A stretch of 64,000 nucleotides of DNA from the NCBI GenBank assembly GCA_000729835.1, contig JFHB01000117.1, positions 31,290 through 95,289 on the forward strand, written 5' to 3'. The stretch comes from Atkinsonella hypoxylon. Taxonomy: Eukaryota; Ascomycota; Sordariomycetes; Hypocreales; Clavicipitaceae. How positions within the stretch are numbered: the stretch's first letter is position 1; each line of letters begins with the position of its first letter. Position numbers and translations under genes: made by a program. Under the pieces are notes generated by a model that made no database searches, had not been told where the DNA came from, and worked only from the letters and a program-made list of their open reading frames with translations. This document shows positions 13,575 through 26,400 of the stretch, piece after piece.

Positions 13575-15169
13575 TTATGCACCAACGCTCATCCATCCGA
13601 ATATGCCGCATGCAGATCCCAGGACCAGTAAGGTTAGAATTCCAGCTCCAGCCTTGTCGGCGGTGGTGACGGGTTTGACCTTCTTCTGAGCATTGTCACC
13701 ATTGCCACCAGCATCTGGATTGCCCTTGGAAGTACCACCATCCTTTTCCGTCATCGGACCCTTGGAGTAAGGTGCGAGCAGCGAAAGGACGGCGGCCAGG
13801 ACGGACATTTCCTGACCAGCACCAGTCTTGCCGCCGTACACTCCGCTTGCCCAGTTGAAGCCACATTGACGGCCATCCGCACCGCCAGTGCATTGCTTGA
13901 TGGCTGCTTCAGCTGAGGTCTTGAGAACAGGCATAATTGTGTCGGCCGTGTACGGAGCAATCTGAGTGATGACGGCGTACCACCGGTGCAGGAAGCCCTT
14001 GAAGGTGATCATGTCTGTGGTGCAGGTGCCGGCATTTTCGCATGAGATTTCCACGGCAATACCATGAGGGAGGAATGTCTCAATGCCGTGCTTGATCAAT
14101 CCGTCCAGTCGTTCCTTCCAAGTTGAGTTTCCGTTTGTCTGTACGAAGTCAGTGGGTTGCCCCCATAGCGCCACAACACTGGAGATGCCCCATCTCTCTC
14201 TCTTTCTCTCTCTTTTTCTCTTCCTTGGCTGGGTGAAAGTACTTACAGCATTGTACATGAATGCCACGCCCTGCGCAAACACGGCGTTATTGTACGAAAA
14301 CTGAGCCTTGTTGATGTTTTTGCATTCACTGGCGACACCTGCACCGTCATAAATGGCGTAATTCTGGTTATCAATGAAACCAATCTTCCACATCCAATCC
14401 CATGTTTTGTCGGCCCAGTAAGAGTACGTGGTGTTGCGGGTGTACCGAAACAGACGAGATCCCACGTTGAAGAAGCAACCGTTGGCAATGCTGTTCTTGT
14501 AATCATAGCCATTGTTCGCAAAGGGAATCTGCCACCGCAGACCACCGTCGCAGGTCCCATCATGGCGGTCGGGACTGGCCTGAGTGTTGAAGACGGCCTG
14601 AGCTAGGGCGAGCCACTGCGGCTTGTCTGCAGGGGGATTCGGGAAGCCTTCCTCGGCGGCTCCCATGGCAGACATACCCCAGAAGCCTTGATCGTCGTTG
14701 CCCAGCGAGGCGGTAACGTTTCGGGGCATGTAGTCGTCGTTCTCGCCGACCTGCCACTCCATTGCCTGCATGACTTCGTTGTTGTAGGTCGAGTCGCCAG
14801 TCCAATACCAATAATCAATCAAAGTCCCCCACATGGCACCTGCTTCCCACCAGTAGTAGTCACCGGCTGGCGGCGGCCCGGGCAGGATACCGGGTGTTTG
14901 GCCCGTCAAGTTGCCCTTGTAATATTGCAGCATGTCCCAGGCGAGGATGCTTGCGGATTTCTTCATGGCGGCTTGGTGGTGAGCATGTCAATGTCAGCAT
15001 CGTCATTTCCCCTTACGCCAGGCATATGATTCCGCGCCTGGCGGGCCAGCAGAAGAATGGAAGACATACCGACGTTAGCTAGGGAGAATGGGGAGGTGTC
15101 AGCTTGCGTCAGGGACGCCGTCGCCAACAGGGCCGCTGCCGCAGCATGAGATGAGAGCCTCGACCTCAT
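13575..15169 (-). CDS. GPI-anchored GH76 cell-wall protein (Dfg5/Dcw1-like putative alpha-1,6-mannanase/transglycosidase)
   Basis: Dfg5/Dcw1 proteins are GPI-anchored members of glycoside hydrolase family 76 thought to link GPI-mannoproteins to cell-wall glucan. Three exons: 15070-15169, 14247-14971 and 13575-14138, giving 462 residues. Exon 1 encodes a signal peptide (MRSRLSSHAAAAALLATASL, cleaved near the following Ala-Asp). The GH76 domain carries the acidic pair at about D126-D127 in GNDDQGFWG, together with CDGGLRWQIPF and NGCFFNVGSRLFRY. The C-terminus is a classic GPI signal with a small-residue site followed by a hydrophobic tail (GAGILTLLVLGSACGIFGW). The second intron (14139-14246, 108 nt) has GTAAGT and TACAG borders but no in-frame stop, so simple frame reading would wrongly include 36 residues rich in Lys/Arg/Glu. 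Confidence 0.93.
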
Positions 15170-17929
15170 GATGCGAGGCGAAGGGCTGGCGCCGAGAAAA
15201 TGATATAGACCAGGAAAACACGTCTCGGATAAGTCGCTTTCTCGAGCAAGGGTTGTTGTTATTGGGGACGAGTGGCGTGGATGTTGTAAAGTGATGAAAA
15301 GTGAATGTGGTTTTTTTACTCTATGGCAGATGAGCGAGACGCTTGGCCCTCGGATGGTGAGATGGTGAGATGGCGTCGGTCGTAGAGTTGAGTGAGTGTC
15401 TTGACCGGTCGACAGGCTTCGGGAGTCACAGGTTCAAATATGACACCAGACGGTGTAGCGCTTCTGGGAGTTGTTGACGCCCAGTATGACGGCGAGGTTG
15501 TTGAAGGGGAGCTTGAAGGGGGGCAGGGATGCAACAACTAGGGGGGGATGACGGCACTCGCAGCATGGAGTATACATATGTATATATATATTGCTGCAAT
15601 GCCCAGGGTGGGCGGCGGGCCGGAATGCAAGACGACGACGACGAGGAAGAGGAAGAGGAAGAGGAAGAGGGACAAGATCAGGGAACGTGAGGCACAAGTG
15701 AGAAATGTATGAGGGCGGTGGTACACTGGACTTGCTTGGGGCTTGTACCTCGTTGCACCATGTGGGCGATGCGATGCGAATGCCTAACAATAAATACCTA
15801 CCTGATAACTAAGCTGCCGTGCATTGCAACACTGTGTATTCCGTACGAGGTGCCTACCGATGGACATGGACACACGGTATCCATCTGCCCACCATGGGAA
15901 TTCACCCAGAATGTGCAGCGCCGCAAGTATCATCACGACGAGTATTCTCTTTCGCAGCTGGTTTTTTTTATTTAAAATTTTTGGTGGGGTTTTTTTTTTA
16001 AAAAAAAAAGAAAGGAAAAAAAAAAATCATACTCGAATCCCATTCATTCCTCCGTCATGTTATTCGTCGCAGTCTCCTGCTTGCCGCCGTCATCACAGCC
16101 AATCGTTCAAAGTCAAGTGAGACGTTTGGCTGTGGGGGGCTCTGGTCTGGGGGAGACAACGGCCACATAGCCTTTGAGCCCCGGTCTTGCCCGGCTCCCA
16201 ATTACGGAGTAAAGATGGATTGATTGCGAGGTTGAAGCCGCCGCCACTGGTCTCCACCCCATCCATCTTCCTACATACACCCATACAACCCTGCCCACGC
16301 GGCCCCCTTTTCGGCTTTGGGTAACTAGTTACCGAGTACCAGACGGGAATGACTTGTGGTGAGCTCAAGGGAGGACATGCAGACGATAAAACCCGAGTTA
16401 GCCGGCGCCTGTGTTTTTTTTTTTGGCTCGATGCGTTAGAAAGTCGTGAAGAGTTGTGTGCTTGGTTTCCGACGCATCAGCGAGCATCCGCAGAGGCCTG
16501 CTCTGCTGCAAGCAAACATTTGTGACGCCAAGGAGCGTGCCGCATCAACCGATCGAGCGCGCTCTTGGCTCGTGCACAGGACGGCCCTCACTTTTCTGCC
16601 GGCTGGGCATGGGGCTGGAAACCCTGTGCACCCTTGCTGCTTTTGGTTATTTTAGGACAGGTGGGATTTCCCTCGCGTATTCGCCCACTCGCGGTGGACC
16701 GCTACGCACGGAATGAACCCCAGCTTCGCCACTCCACTCCACCCCCTTTCAAGCTCGGATGAAAGTCGTAGTTAGTTAACTAATCCCCGTATCGACTTAA
16801 TTTGTTCAAACGACCCAGCGTGCAATGCCGCTTCGCCCGTCACTCTTCACTCCTCCACGCGCCCAATGCGTAACATCTGCGAAGAGGACGACGTATGCAT
16901 CATTCAGCGTAAGCCATCTTGACGTGACGCTGAATGGTTTCCTGGTGTCGAACCCGCGCTCTGGTAATGGAGGACCTGGCAGATGCAAGACGCCACAGGG
17001 AGCGAGGTGGCTGCGCTAATATGGCGTCAAATCTTCCTGTTCTACTGACTTGGTCTGCGATTGTCCATTGACAGCTCGTGGAACGGGTTATCAGCCACTG
17101 CTTTGGCATGGCGGCTAGTTCACGAGGTCGGTGCAACGGGCTTTGAGAATTGCAACTTGTGCAGGCAGGTCCATTGTGGGTAACATTCGAGAGTCTCAGT
17201 GATGCCGTGACCGATGCCAGAAGCTTATTGACCCGGGGCCAACAGTATGATTTCATCGAGCAATCCTTGTCCCATCGTCCATAGCTGCATCTCAGACCAT
17301 GCAAGCCCCTAAGCATCTGCGAAAAGTGAGATCGAAAAGTGCCCAACATCTGCGGTTTTATTTCGGTTGTCTTCACGAAATCATTCACCACTGTTCCTTT
17401 TCTGAAGGCCAGTTAGTTCTCTTCAACACAGATGCGCATGAATAATTGTCGAGATTGTGTGTTCCATTAAGCTCTTTGATGTCGAGCGTTTTACTAGTGT
17501 GCTCAGCGGGAGCGATTGACAGACGAATGTAATGTCGGCCACAGGGAGAACGGTAAGCTACATGTACATGTAGCGGGCCGACTTTGTTCCCGCATCCCTC
17601 GGTCGCTTGCGCCCGACAGACAGGGGTACGGCCCCAATTGTACGGAAGGTGCATGTGTCCTTGTGAACCATTTCCCATTTCCCAAGTACCCGATGGCCCT
17701 CTTCGCCCTCTTCGCCCTCTTCGTCGCATCTGCTCTGACCTTCCCTTCGGAGACAAGGCCCTGCGCGCACACTGGCTGTCCGATCCTGCAGCGAAAGCAA
17801 TCCGAATGGCATTGAGGAATTGAGCCAGCTAACAACACATTCAAGGTTTCTCTCTTGCCTCGTCCCTGCTTCGAGCTTCGCAATACAGAGGAGGTTTACT
17901 AGCTGCGCCAAATACTGGCAAGAGGCACC
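15170..17929. other. gene-free stretch between the GH76 gene and erv41
   Basis: No gene supported. It contains a GAGGAA run at about 15638-15670, a TA-rich patch near 15572-15590, T- and A-tracts at 15962-16028, and a T-tract near 16414. A motif TACGGAGTA lies at 16203-16211. Several long frames on both strands lack any recognisable domain, and they overlap one another. Confidence 0.45.
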
Positions 17930-19226
17930 ATGAACCGCTTCGAGAAGCATGTCCTCGACGAGGATAACTTTGGCGCAAAGGGCAGCATTGTCAGCGCATT
18001 CGATGCCTTTCGTACGTTGTACCTCTCACAGATATTGCATTGCATAAGCGCAATTGACTCCAGATAAAGCACTGTACTTACCTCGACAACACTGCCGCAG
18101 CCAAATCGAAGCCGCAATATGTGACGAGAACCGAAGGCGGCGGGAAATGGACCGTAGCCATGGTAGTCGTGTCGCTCATCTTGCTCTGGGCCGAGGTGGC
18201 ACAGTGGTGGCGCGGATCCGAGTCGCACACTTTTGCCGTCGAGAGGGGGATATCGCATTCCATGCAAATCAATCTCGATACCGTGATTCTCATGAAATGT
18301 GGTGATTTGCACATCAATGTACAGGATGCGGCGGGGGACCTCATCATGGCTGGCACCAAGTTGAACAGAGACGAGACGAGCTGGTCGCAATGGGTCAACC
18401 AGAAGGGCGTGCATAAGCTGGGCAGAGACAGTGAGGGCCGCGTTGTGACGGGTGCTGGGTGGGAGAACCTCGATGAGGAGGGCTTCGGCGAGGAACACAT
18501 CCATGACATTGTCGCTCTGGGCAAGAAGCGAGCCAAATGGGCCAAGACGCCACGGGTGCGCGGCCCGCCTGATAGCTGTCGAATCTACGGCAGCTTGGAC
18601 TTGAACAAGGTTCAGGGCGACTTTCATATTACGGCTAGAGGCCACGGGTACTCCTCACAAGGCGGTCATTTGGACCACAACAGTAAGTAGTCACTCCGGA
18701 GGTGCACAGAAGAGGCTCCGTCACAGACATACTAACCACGAGCAAAAAAAAAAAAAAAAAAAAAAAAACAGGCTTCAACTTCTCGCACATCATCAACGAG
18801 CTCTCCTTCGGCGCCTACTACCCTCGGCTGGTCAACCCGCTCGACCGCACCATCAACATCGCACCAGACCACTTCTATAAGTTCCAATACTACGTCTCGG
18901 TTGTGCCAACCCGGTACAGCGTCGGTTCCAGCTCCATCCTCACCAACCAGTACGCCGTGACTGAGCAGAGCAAAGCCGTGTCGGAATACACGGTGCCAGG
19001 CATCTTTGTCAAGTACGACATCGAGCCCATCCTACTGTCCGTCGTGGAGAACCGCGACGGCATCTTCAAGTTTCTCTTCAAGCTCATCAACGTGCTGTCG
19101 GGTGTGCTTGTTGCTGGACACTGGGGGTTTACCTTGAGCGAGTGGTTGCGCGAAGTCATGGGCAGGAGGAAGCGCCAGAGTGGTGGCGAGGGTTTCTTGG
19201 GCACGAAGAGCGAGTATAATGAGTAG
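17930..19226 (+). CDS. erv41: Erv41-type COPII vesicle protein (ERGIC2 family)
   Basis: With its partner Erv46, Erv41 cycles between ER and Golgi and retrieves escaped ER enzymes. Exons 17930-18011, 18101-18682 and 18772-19226 give 372 residues. The first exon encodes MNRFEKHVLDEDNFGAKGSI, typical of the filamentous-fungal family, and the joined codon CCC leads to PKSKPQYV. The first membrane segment is VAMVVVSLILLWAEVAQWW. It is followed by the lumenal domain with AVERGISHSMQINLD and SCRIYGSLDLNKVQGDFHIT. The second membrane segment is near FLFKLINVLSGVLVAGHW. The second intron has about 24 consecutive A just before its CAG acceptor, in place of the usual pyrimidines. Confidence 0.94.
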
Positions 19227-20363
19227 AGAGGTTAGCATTTGAGGCTGGACAGTTGGGGCATGCTGACGGGACCTTGAGTAGCATGTGAAATGAAGTATGT
19301 TGCTCGTAGCCAGCTGTGTTGCTTTGTACGTGTGAAGCTGCTGCCGGAAGAGCTCTAGGGGAAGGTATGTAGCATGATCACGGCGCGATGACACAATGCA
19401 GTCTGGCGATAGATTGATGCATGAATCGAGTTTTGGACAAGACATCTTTCATCTCTCGGCTTGAATCTATCTGGCGGCAAGAAGTCATCAGAAACCACGC
19501 ATCCAATTCTTAACCCAGTCCTTGAATAAAATCCAAGCTTTAACGCCATTGGCCGCACCCGCGCCAGATCTGGATCCCAATCCATTCAATTCCGAATCCG
19601 ATCTCATCTTGCATTGTCAGGTCCAGCAAGGTATTATACGTGGTGGTATTGACGCTTCCAGTGCTGTCATGTTTTCCACGTGCGCAGTGATACTTGGTAA
19701 CCGCGCGGCGTTGTCAAGCATCCGTTTATTAGTGCGATCGATGTGCGCGTTGGGACTAGTTAATAAACGGGGTGGATCGGCAGGCGAAGCGGCATGGGCA
19801 ATGAATGATCTGCGGGTAATGATGATCGCCAAGGACCAAGATCAAAACGTCTCCATCGTGGCTGGCGTTGCGGGTTCCGATGGGGGGTTGGACGCGCGCG
19901 TGACAATTTAATCGAGCCCGGAAGGTCTCATAAAAGTGAGCTTGAGACGGCGAGGGTGGGTAGGTCGTCCGTCTCGATTAATTTGTCAACACCTCGGCGG
20001 CATCACGAATGGCCCCCCCCCCGCGCGCGGATTTCCACCGACGCCTCCCCGGCCATTCAGCCCAAGTCAGTGACGCCTCCAGAAACCGATCCGTCTACCG
20101 CTGCCCGATCTGCGACGCGATGATTCCAAATCAATGCTAGGCTAGATCCAATGGAGTTCCCAGGCCTTTGGATCGGGGAGTTTGCCATCGGACCAGTGCT
20201 GCGCGGGAAGGGGTCCCAGGAAGGCGACGCGACGACTGCCCAAACCCATCGTGGACCAAAGACTCACCACTGATTAAATGCAAACTCCATCGAACCATTG
20301 TAATCGCAGCGCCGGTATTCCGTACCAGCACTCTACTCTAATCCAACTTCACTGTCGCCCATA
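19227..20363. other. intergenic spacer after erv41
   Basis: No recognisable gene. It comprises the erv41 3' flank and the leader of the next gene. A 129-codon frame at 19522-19911 has no known domain and no supporting context. Confidence 0.5.
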
Positions 20364-21291
20364 ATGGATCAACGCAGGCCCAAGGCCCTTCGCCACCAGG
20401 TAGGTCAATCCACGTAAACCCGTGTGAAAGCGCGAAAAAAAAAAAAAAAAAAGCTAACAGGTAAAGAAGAAAGCAACACGGCAAGTCCGAAGCCGCGATG
20501 AAAACCAAGAGCGCGCATACATCGCCGCTTCAAGACGGACAGACCGCAGCATCGAGGCCCGGCTCCAATCTGCCCAGAAAGCAAGCTATCTGCACAAGCT
20601 GCGCACAGGCAAAGCCCTGCTCATCACGGAGCAAATCGTCTTCAACGACGAGACGTACGAGGAGGAGGACGCGTGGACGCCGGTGCTCGGCCCGCAGCTG
20701 CGCACCGCGTCTGCCGATTTCAACGCCCGCGTCGAGGCGTACCTAGAGCAGAAGATCGCCATGTCGTCGTTCATGGCCGCGGCGGCGGCGGACCGGCAGC
20801 GCTGGGGCGAGATCGACAGGCTGTTCGCCGAGTCGTTTCCGAACGCTGCGCAGACGGCGAGGCTTCTGGCAGAGGACCTGGTGGCGCCTTCGGAGGAGGA
20901 GGCATCGCGTGGACATTCACGTCTGGCGTCCGGGGTGGAGGATACGGCGCAGCAGAGCGTTGTAGTACCTGACGTGCTGTTCGAAGCGGGCCACGCTGAT
21001 GCTGGTCTGACGAGCGCCGAGGACGCTGCGTCTCACGAATCGTCTTTCACGGCCGATTTGCCGCCTGAGGTCCTTTCGATTCTAGGACACGAGAAGCTGG
21101 ATTCGTGCGAGGGAGGTGTCAAGAGTGCTCATGACGCGGCTTCGGATGGACTCGGTCCGGGTCTCGCTTTTGGCTCGGACGAGCACAAGCTTGGAAATGA
21201 GGATTCTGCGCTGTGGAATGACGAGCTGGATGCGTACTTTGATAGCACTGCCTGGCTGGACTATCCTATGGAGGACAAGGCTCTCACTTGA
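20364..21291 (+). CDS. conserved fungal protein of unknown function, basic N-terminus and acidic C-terminus
   Basis: Two exons, 20364-20399 and 20461-21291, join in phase 0 and give 288 residues (12 codons, then 276). The first exon reads MDQRRPKALRHQ. The second opens with a basic stretch (VKKKATRQVRSRDENQERAY) followed by ASRRTDRSIEARLQSAQKA. That looks like a bZIP-type basic region or a nuclear-localisation segment, but no leucine heptad follows, so I do not call it bZIP. Residues 105-150 contain an Ala-rich helix. The C-terminal half is acidic and disordered and ends near DELDAYFDSTAWLDYPMEDK, which could be an activation-like acidic segment. The intron has an 18-A tract close to its acceptor. 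I do not recognise the family. A nuclear role is only a guess from the charge pattern. Confidence 0.72.
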
Positions 21292-22250
21292 ATTGCGTCA
21301 GCGACTCTTTTGGTGCTCGAGGAGGATGAAGGGGGGAAAATGGTAGAAATGGCATCGTCATTGGGTACATGGAACGTGAGACTCTTGAGCATGTGAATTG
21401 GATGAATGCTTTCGAATGCCAGGGGCGTTTTGTCGTTTTTGCAAACGGGGAGAGTTGGATTGCTGTAGCACGTCTCATCACGGGGACTTCCAGGCCTAAG
21501 TCGTCTACTGGTTCTTGAAGAAGGAATTCAATTCGTATTCCACCCTGTTTGCCCTTGATTGGCTCTGACCTCTTGCCGTCCCGGTAAAAGGGCATTCGCC
21601 GTTGACATAGGTTTATAGAACCTTTGCTTGAATTGTTCATCAATAGCAATCTCTTTCACCAAATATCATGACCTTCGGTACTTTCAATCAATGACTCTCT
21701 TGATAAAACAGTGAACTTGGCCATAACTCGTAGTCTTCACCTAGATGAACGAGTCATTAAATCAGCACTAACATGTTGCCCACAGAATCACATTTGGGTG
21801 GGGTTGCGTATAGCCTCAAGTAAGAAAATCTGTCTCCGACTAACGCGTGATCGTCCATGTTCCGGACGCACCAATTACAAATGGTAAATCTACGCCATGC
21901 TGCTTGCAAATTGACCAAGAAAGGTGCGAAACCCATGGCAGGTGAGCTCTACGTAGTTCGACGTTCAATACCTAACCGAAACCTCTCAAATCTTTCTAAT
22001 CTCGGAAAGAAGAAACATTCTCCGCCGGTACAAATTGTAACAAACCGATCAGCAGCAGTAGAACGGGCAAGATTGAACATGTTATATCTGGTATATTCGA
22101 CTCACGAGGACAGCCATAGCAGTAGTCTAGGATTATTTTACATGAGTTTGTGGTCATACTAGGAAGAGTCACTCCCTAGGCGCAATTGACTGAGTGGTAT
22201 GGTAGATGCATCTGCCGCCTACGACAGGCTCCCTACAATTGACCAACCGT
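21292..22250. other. spacer between two convergent genes
   Basis: No coding region supported. It holds the 3' flanks of the flanking convergent genes. Confidence 0.5.
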
Positions 22251-23477
22251 CTACTTGGATTCTTTTTTAGCCTTGTCAAGAATCTCCTTCCCTTTCTCTG
22301 ATTTTTTGTCTAGAATTTGCTTCATCTCCTCGACCGTTTCCTTGAAAAGCTTCTCGCCCTCCTCCTTGTGCTTGTCCGCCACCTCGCCGATTTGTTGCAG
22401 CTTCTGCAAGACTTCACTCCCCTGGGGAACCATCTTCAGGTATTTGTCCAAGCCAAAGCTGCTACTAGCTTGGGAAGCCTTGTCCTTCGTCTGCTCGACT
22501 GCATTTTGGATGTATTTTTGCAGATCGTCCATGTCTCCAGAGCGCACCTTGTTGAAAAGCTCGGTTACGTTGGATTGCTTCAAGGCGTCGGCGTTCTTCT
22601 CAATGAGCTCTTTGACCTTGGGGTTCTTGTCCAGGTATGGCTTTGCGGCCTCCAACCCCTTCTTCCATGCCTCGTCGCCGAAGTTGCTGATCTGCTGCAC
22701 CTTCTCTTCGAGCAATCTGCGAGCTTTGTCAAGGTTTGCAGCGGAAAACCCACCTGCAAGAATATCCTTGACCTGACTCCAAGTCTCATCAACTTGCTTC
22801 TTTACCTCCGGACCGTAGTTTTTGCTCATGGACTGGAGTTTTTCAATGCTTGGGCCAAACTTTTCCTTGGCCTCGGGATGGTTATCGATAATATCAGAAA
22901 TGGCCTCACTTCCAAGACTCGCGATTCTCTTGGACACATCCGCCAGAACTTCGTAAGCTCTCGAAGCAGTCTCTAAGCTGAGGCCAGACTTTGAAATCTC
23001 CTTGAGTTGCTTGTAAGCATCGTTCACAATTTTGTCGGCCTCTTCCTGGTGGTTCTCGCGGACCGTGTCCCAATCTTTGAAAGCAGCATCGACGTAACCT
23101 TTGCCCCCAGGAACCCAGGCAGCGTAAGAGTAGGCGAATTGTTTGATCGACTCAACGGCTTGACCAGCATTAGGCGTATTGTTCTGTAGCTTCTTGGCTG
23201 CTGCCTCATAAGCTTTGTTGGCCTCAATCGCAGCTTTGTTGATTTTGGAAGCCGTCTTCCCAGCCGGTGTGAAGGAGTAGACGCCGTATGCCACGGCTGT
23301 TCCCACCACACCTCCAACCACACCGGCCGCAAAGTGTGAGGAACTTGGGCTTCCTCCGGTCGATGTTGCGGTAGACTGGTGACGACATGTCTGATGGCGA
23401 GGAACACAACGAGGGACGGACCGGGGGGCGGCGCGGCAGGTGACCAGGCGATTGCCAACTTGCCTTGACGAGAACAT
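22251..23477 (-). CDS. mitochondrial-type helical repeat protein (apolipoprotein/LEA-like), function unknown
   Basis: Single exon, 408 residues. The N-terminus is rich in Arg and Ser with no acidic residue in the first 40 (MFSSRQVGNRLVTCRAAPRS), as expected of a mitochondrial presequence. One Gly-rich membrane segment follows (AAGVVGGVVGTAVAYGVYSF). The remaining 330 residues are charged amphipathic helix with recurrent Lys/Glu/Ala patterns, including EEVKQ-like and KAKKESK ends, resembling apolipoprotein or LEA-type repeats. The likely place is the mitochondrial inner membrane with the helical part in the matrix or intermembrane space; this is inferred from the presequence and the single membrane segment. 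Similar proteins are generally annotated as hypothetical in ascomycetes. It is convergent with the preceding gene. Confidence 0.8.
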   Translation of the reverse strand: MFSSRQVGNRLVTCRAAPRSVPRCVPRHQTCRHQSTATSTGGSPSSSHFAAGVVGGVVGTAVAYGVYSFTPAGKTASKINKAAIEANKAYEAAAKKLQNNTPNAGQAVESIKQFAYSYAAWVPGGKGYVDAAFKDWDTVRENHQEEADKIVNDAYKQLKEISKSGLSLETASRAYEVLADVSKRIASLGSEAISDIIDNHPEAKEKFGPSIEKLQSMSKNYGPEVKKQVDETWSQVKDILAGGFSAANLDKARRLLEEKVQQISNFGDEAWKKGLEAAKPYLDKNPKVKELIEKNADALKQSNVTELFNKVRSGDMDDLQKYIQNAVEQTKDKASQASSSFGLDKYLKMVPQGSEVLQKLQQIGEVADKHKEEGEKLFKETVEEMKQILDKKSEKGKEILDKAKKESK

Positions 23478-26400
23478 GGTGAGTACTTATGAAGTAAGTT
23501 TTATATGTATATCCAGATGAGAATTGATGCAGAAGAGTCGAACGAGCTCAATTTGCATCACTCAATGATGAGGAAAATATAGAAATGAGGGAAATGGTGT
23601 GGAAAGAAGAAATGTGCAGGACACGGTTGTACAATTGGGAATGTATCCAGGTTTATTCGCTCTGTTTCTTTCAAATATGGCTGGGAAGCGCGTTAAAACA
23701 GCATGGATTACGTCATGTTAACCTGGTTTGTGTCCCACCAAAGTGAAGAACCCACAGCAACCTTGGCTCTGGTTCACTTTATACCTCACTCACCTTTAGA
23801 AGGGTCTCGTGGATTACAAGGCTGCATCTAAGCTTGCGGGCGCTTGCAACTATACAGCGTTTCAAGCTTGTTAAATCGCTAATTAACAGCGTAGAGCAAC
23901 TAGAGTGCTATGAAGAGCTTCAAAAATAACAGCTTTTGACTGGGTGGAACAACATGTGTATTTAGTGATAATGTGAAGGACCAACCGGGATGCTGGCCTT
24001 GGTCTATCTAAACCCCAACGAAAATCCCTCACAACAGCGACACCGGCCGAATACACAAAACCAGAGAGCTTCTAGTAACATGAAATTCAATGATATGAAT
24101 CTATAACCAAATGCTTTAAAGGATCTTTTGTTTGCCACTCATGCAAGGAAAGTTGGAAAAGCTTAAATCACCGCGGAATGATGACGGCATTTTTGTGTTG
24201 CAACGAAAAATGACGTCAGCGGCGATGCTTCCCGTTGCGTCATGTTTGTTTCCTACACACACACCCCCTCTCCATCTTACAATCTCGTCCGGAGATGGAG
24301 CTAAATTCCCCTACATGTAATGTAGTCTTGCTGAAATCCAAGTCATTTCCCTTTAATTACCTTGTTTTCCTGCTTTTGGCCTGTTCCATCAAATTTCCTT
24401 CCTGCTAGTTTCCGTATTCTATGACGGAAGAGAGGAACAGAGCCAAGGCGTCCAACTCCTGAGACAACTGCGCACCATGAATTGACCAAAAAGCATTCTA
24501 AAATACCAAGATGCTCTCCTTCAAAGTACCATCATACGCACTCGCTTCGCAATTGCTGCCACAGCGTGGGTCATGGCGATGCAACACTCATTCACATGGA
24601 CATTCAATGAAAGCATCAGTACCTTTGCAGGCCCGATATTCGCTAGAGCCTACCACAATCGCACAATGCTAGAAAGCCTATATTCAAGTTAGGTTAAAGA
24701 TGCTGTTAGAGTAACAATTTAGGAAACCTTACAGACAATTCGTAGATTATAAATAACACGCAAGATTGTGCTAGGTGTACTAAAGATTTGGAAGTTCATG
24801 TCCCCTCAACTAAGATCTACTGTGTGAAGACCGGCAGAGCATCCATTTGTAATAAGACGTCATTGTGCCTACTAAATCTAGCGAAAGACACACTTACAAA
24901 GAGTAGCTCATCAGCAAGATAGAGGAGACGGAGAGGCTATTCGTAGAGCGAATCAAGCTTGACTCGACATCGTCTGACCGAAGAGGTGCCAGATTGACAA
25001 GCACACAAAAGAACTGTGATCAATAATGCACGGTATGTTCTTGAATACCCTGTCAACCTTGTCAGGTGATACAGATGCTCCAGACGAAGTTAACTTAGAC
25101 AGAACCAATCGGAAAATGTTGGCTATTCCCGAACCAACAGCATATGCAACAAATGGATGCCTTCAAAAGAATCCACTTTGGGCTACGTCACATTCCTTTT
25201 CCTTCCAGCTACGGCCAATTCCCAGGACTACTAAAATGGCAATATTAAACACATCATGCTAGAGAAAGGACAGTTGATGTTGCAAACAAGGACTGTTTGT
25301 TATCGATAAACAACTTACATGGATTGATGTGAAAGGGCCCAATTGAAGAAATGCAAAATCGACTCTGCTCAATGATGTGTTTGATTGCTTACTTGCTCTA
25401 GTAAGAGGAAAATCCCAATTGTGTCCCCTTGTTAACCCTAGCCTACTCATGTTTCCAGCCCTCTGGACGGGGTCACAAGTCCTGTTAACTTCGGCCTTAG
25501 TATGCTAGCCTGCATCGGCAACAGAGTCAAATAAGCCTCCTTTCGCCCCAACAGTTGATTATTACTTTTTGCAGTTTTCTAAAGAGACGTTCTCTAACCC
25601 ATCGATCACATCGCGTCTCTACGCCTCCTCCCCGTCTATGAGATACTCGAGATTTTTCTCGCCTAGTATCTCTTTTACCCTGACTAGTCTTCCACCTTTG
25701 GCCTGCAGAGAAAATGCTAGCAGGCGACATAGCCGGTATGGATTGGTCCAGCCAAAAATAAGAGCAATCATGCGATAGCGTGCGTCAAGAATCAGATATC
25801 AGGAAGAAGCTCACCACATGAATTGTCGACTTGGGCAAGAACACAGCCCAACTAGGTCTTTCCAGGTCATTTTCGATGTCCTGACGGCTGAACAAGAGGT
25901 ATTAACCACTAACATACCACCAATTGAGTCAGATCAATCCTGGTTATAGCCCATGAGATCCTCACAGACCGCCATCAGCTAGAGTGAAGCCCCAGTGGCC
26001 ATCGGCGATGTTGTCGTCGAAGTGACATAGCTGTGGCGCAAATGTATTCATCTAGACCTTTTGTATTCTAGAAGCTGCATTGATAAGAAGGCTTCTCAGG
26101 TGTAGGGATATTCGCCTGTTGCACGGTATATAGGGGGTCTAACTGATACTTGCAGCATCGCCATACCCTAAAGGATCTGAGTTCTCGAGACGTCTTAAAA
26201 AAAAAAATCCTTGGCTGAGTCGATATACTTGGACTCGGAGATGGCGGGCGAATCGGGTGCAGCACGTATACCAAGTCGTGCCTTTTAGAAGCGCCGCGAA
26301 GAAGATTCCGTTGGTAATTACTAGTTTAGCAGCGTTATATCCAGTGGCTAACCATCTTGGAGTAAGCTGCTCGACAAATGACATATAGTGGTATGCTCCG

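Noticed and set aside
16900..17010. GGGTTCGACACC on the minus strand, like a tRNA T-loop
   Set aside because: No matching acceptor stem, D arm or anticodon arm at the right distance.
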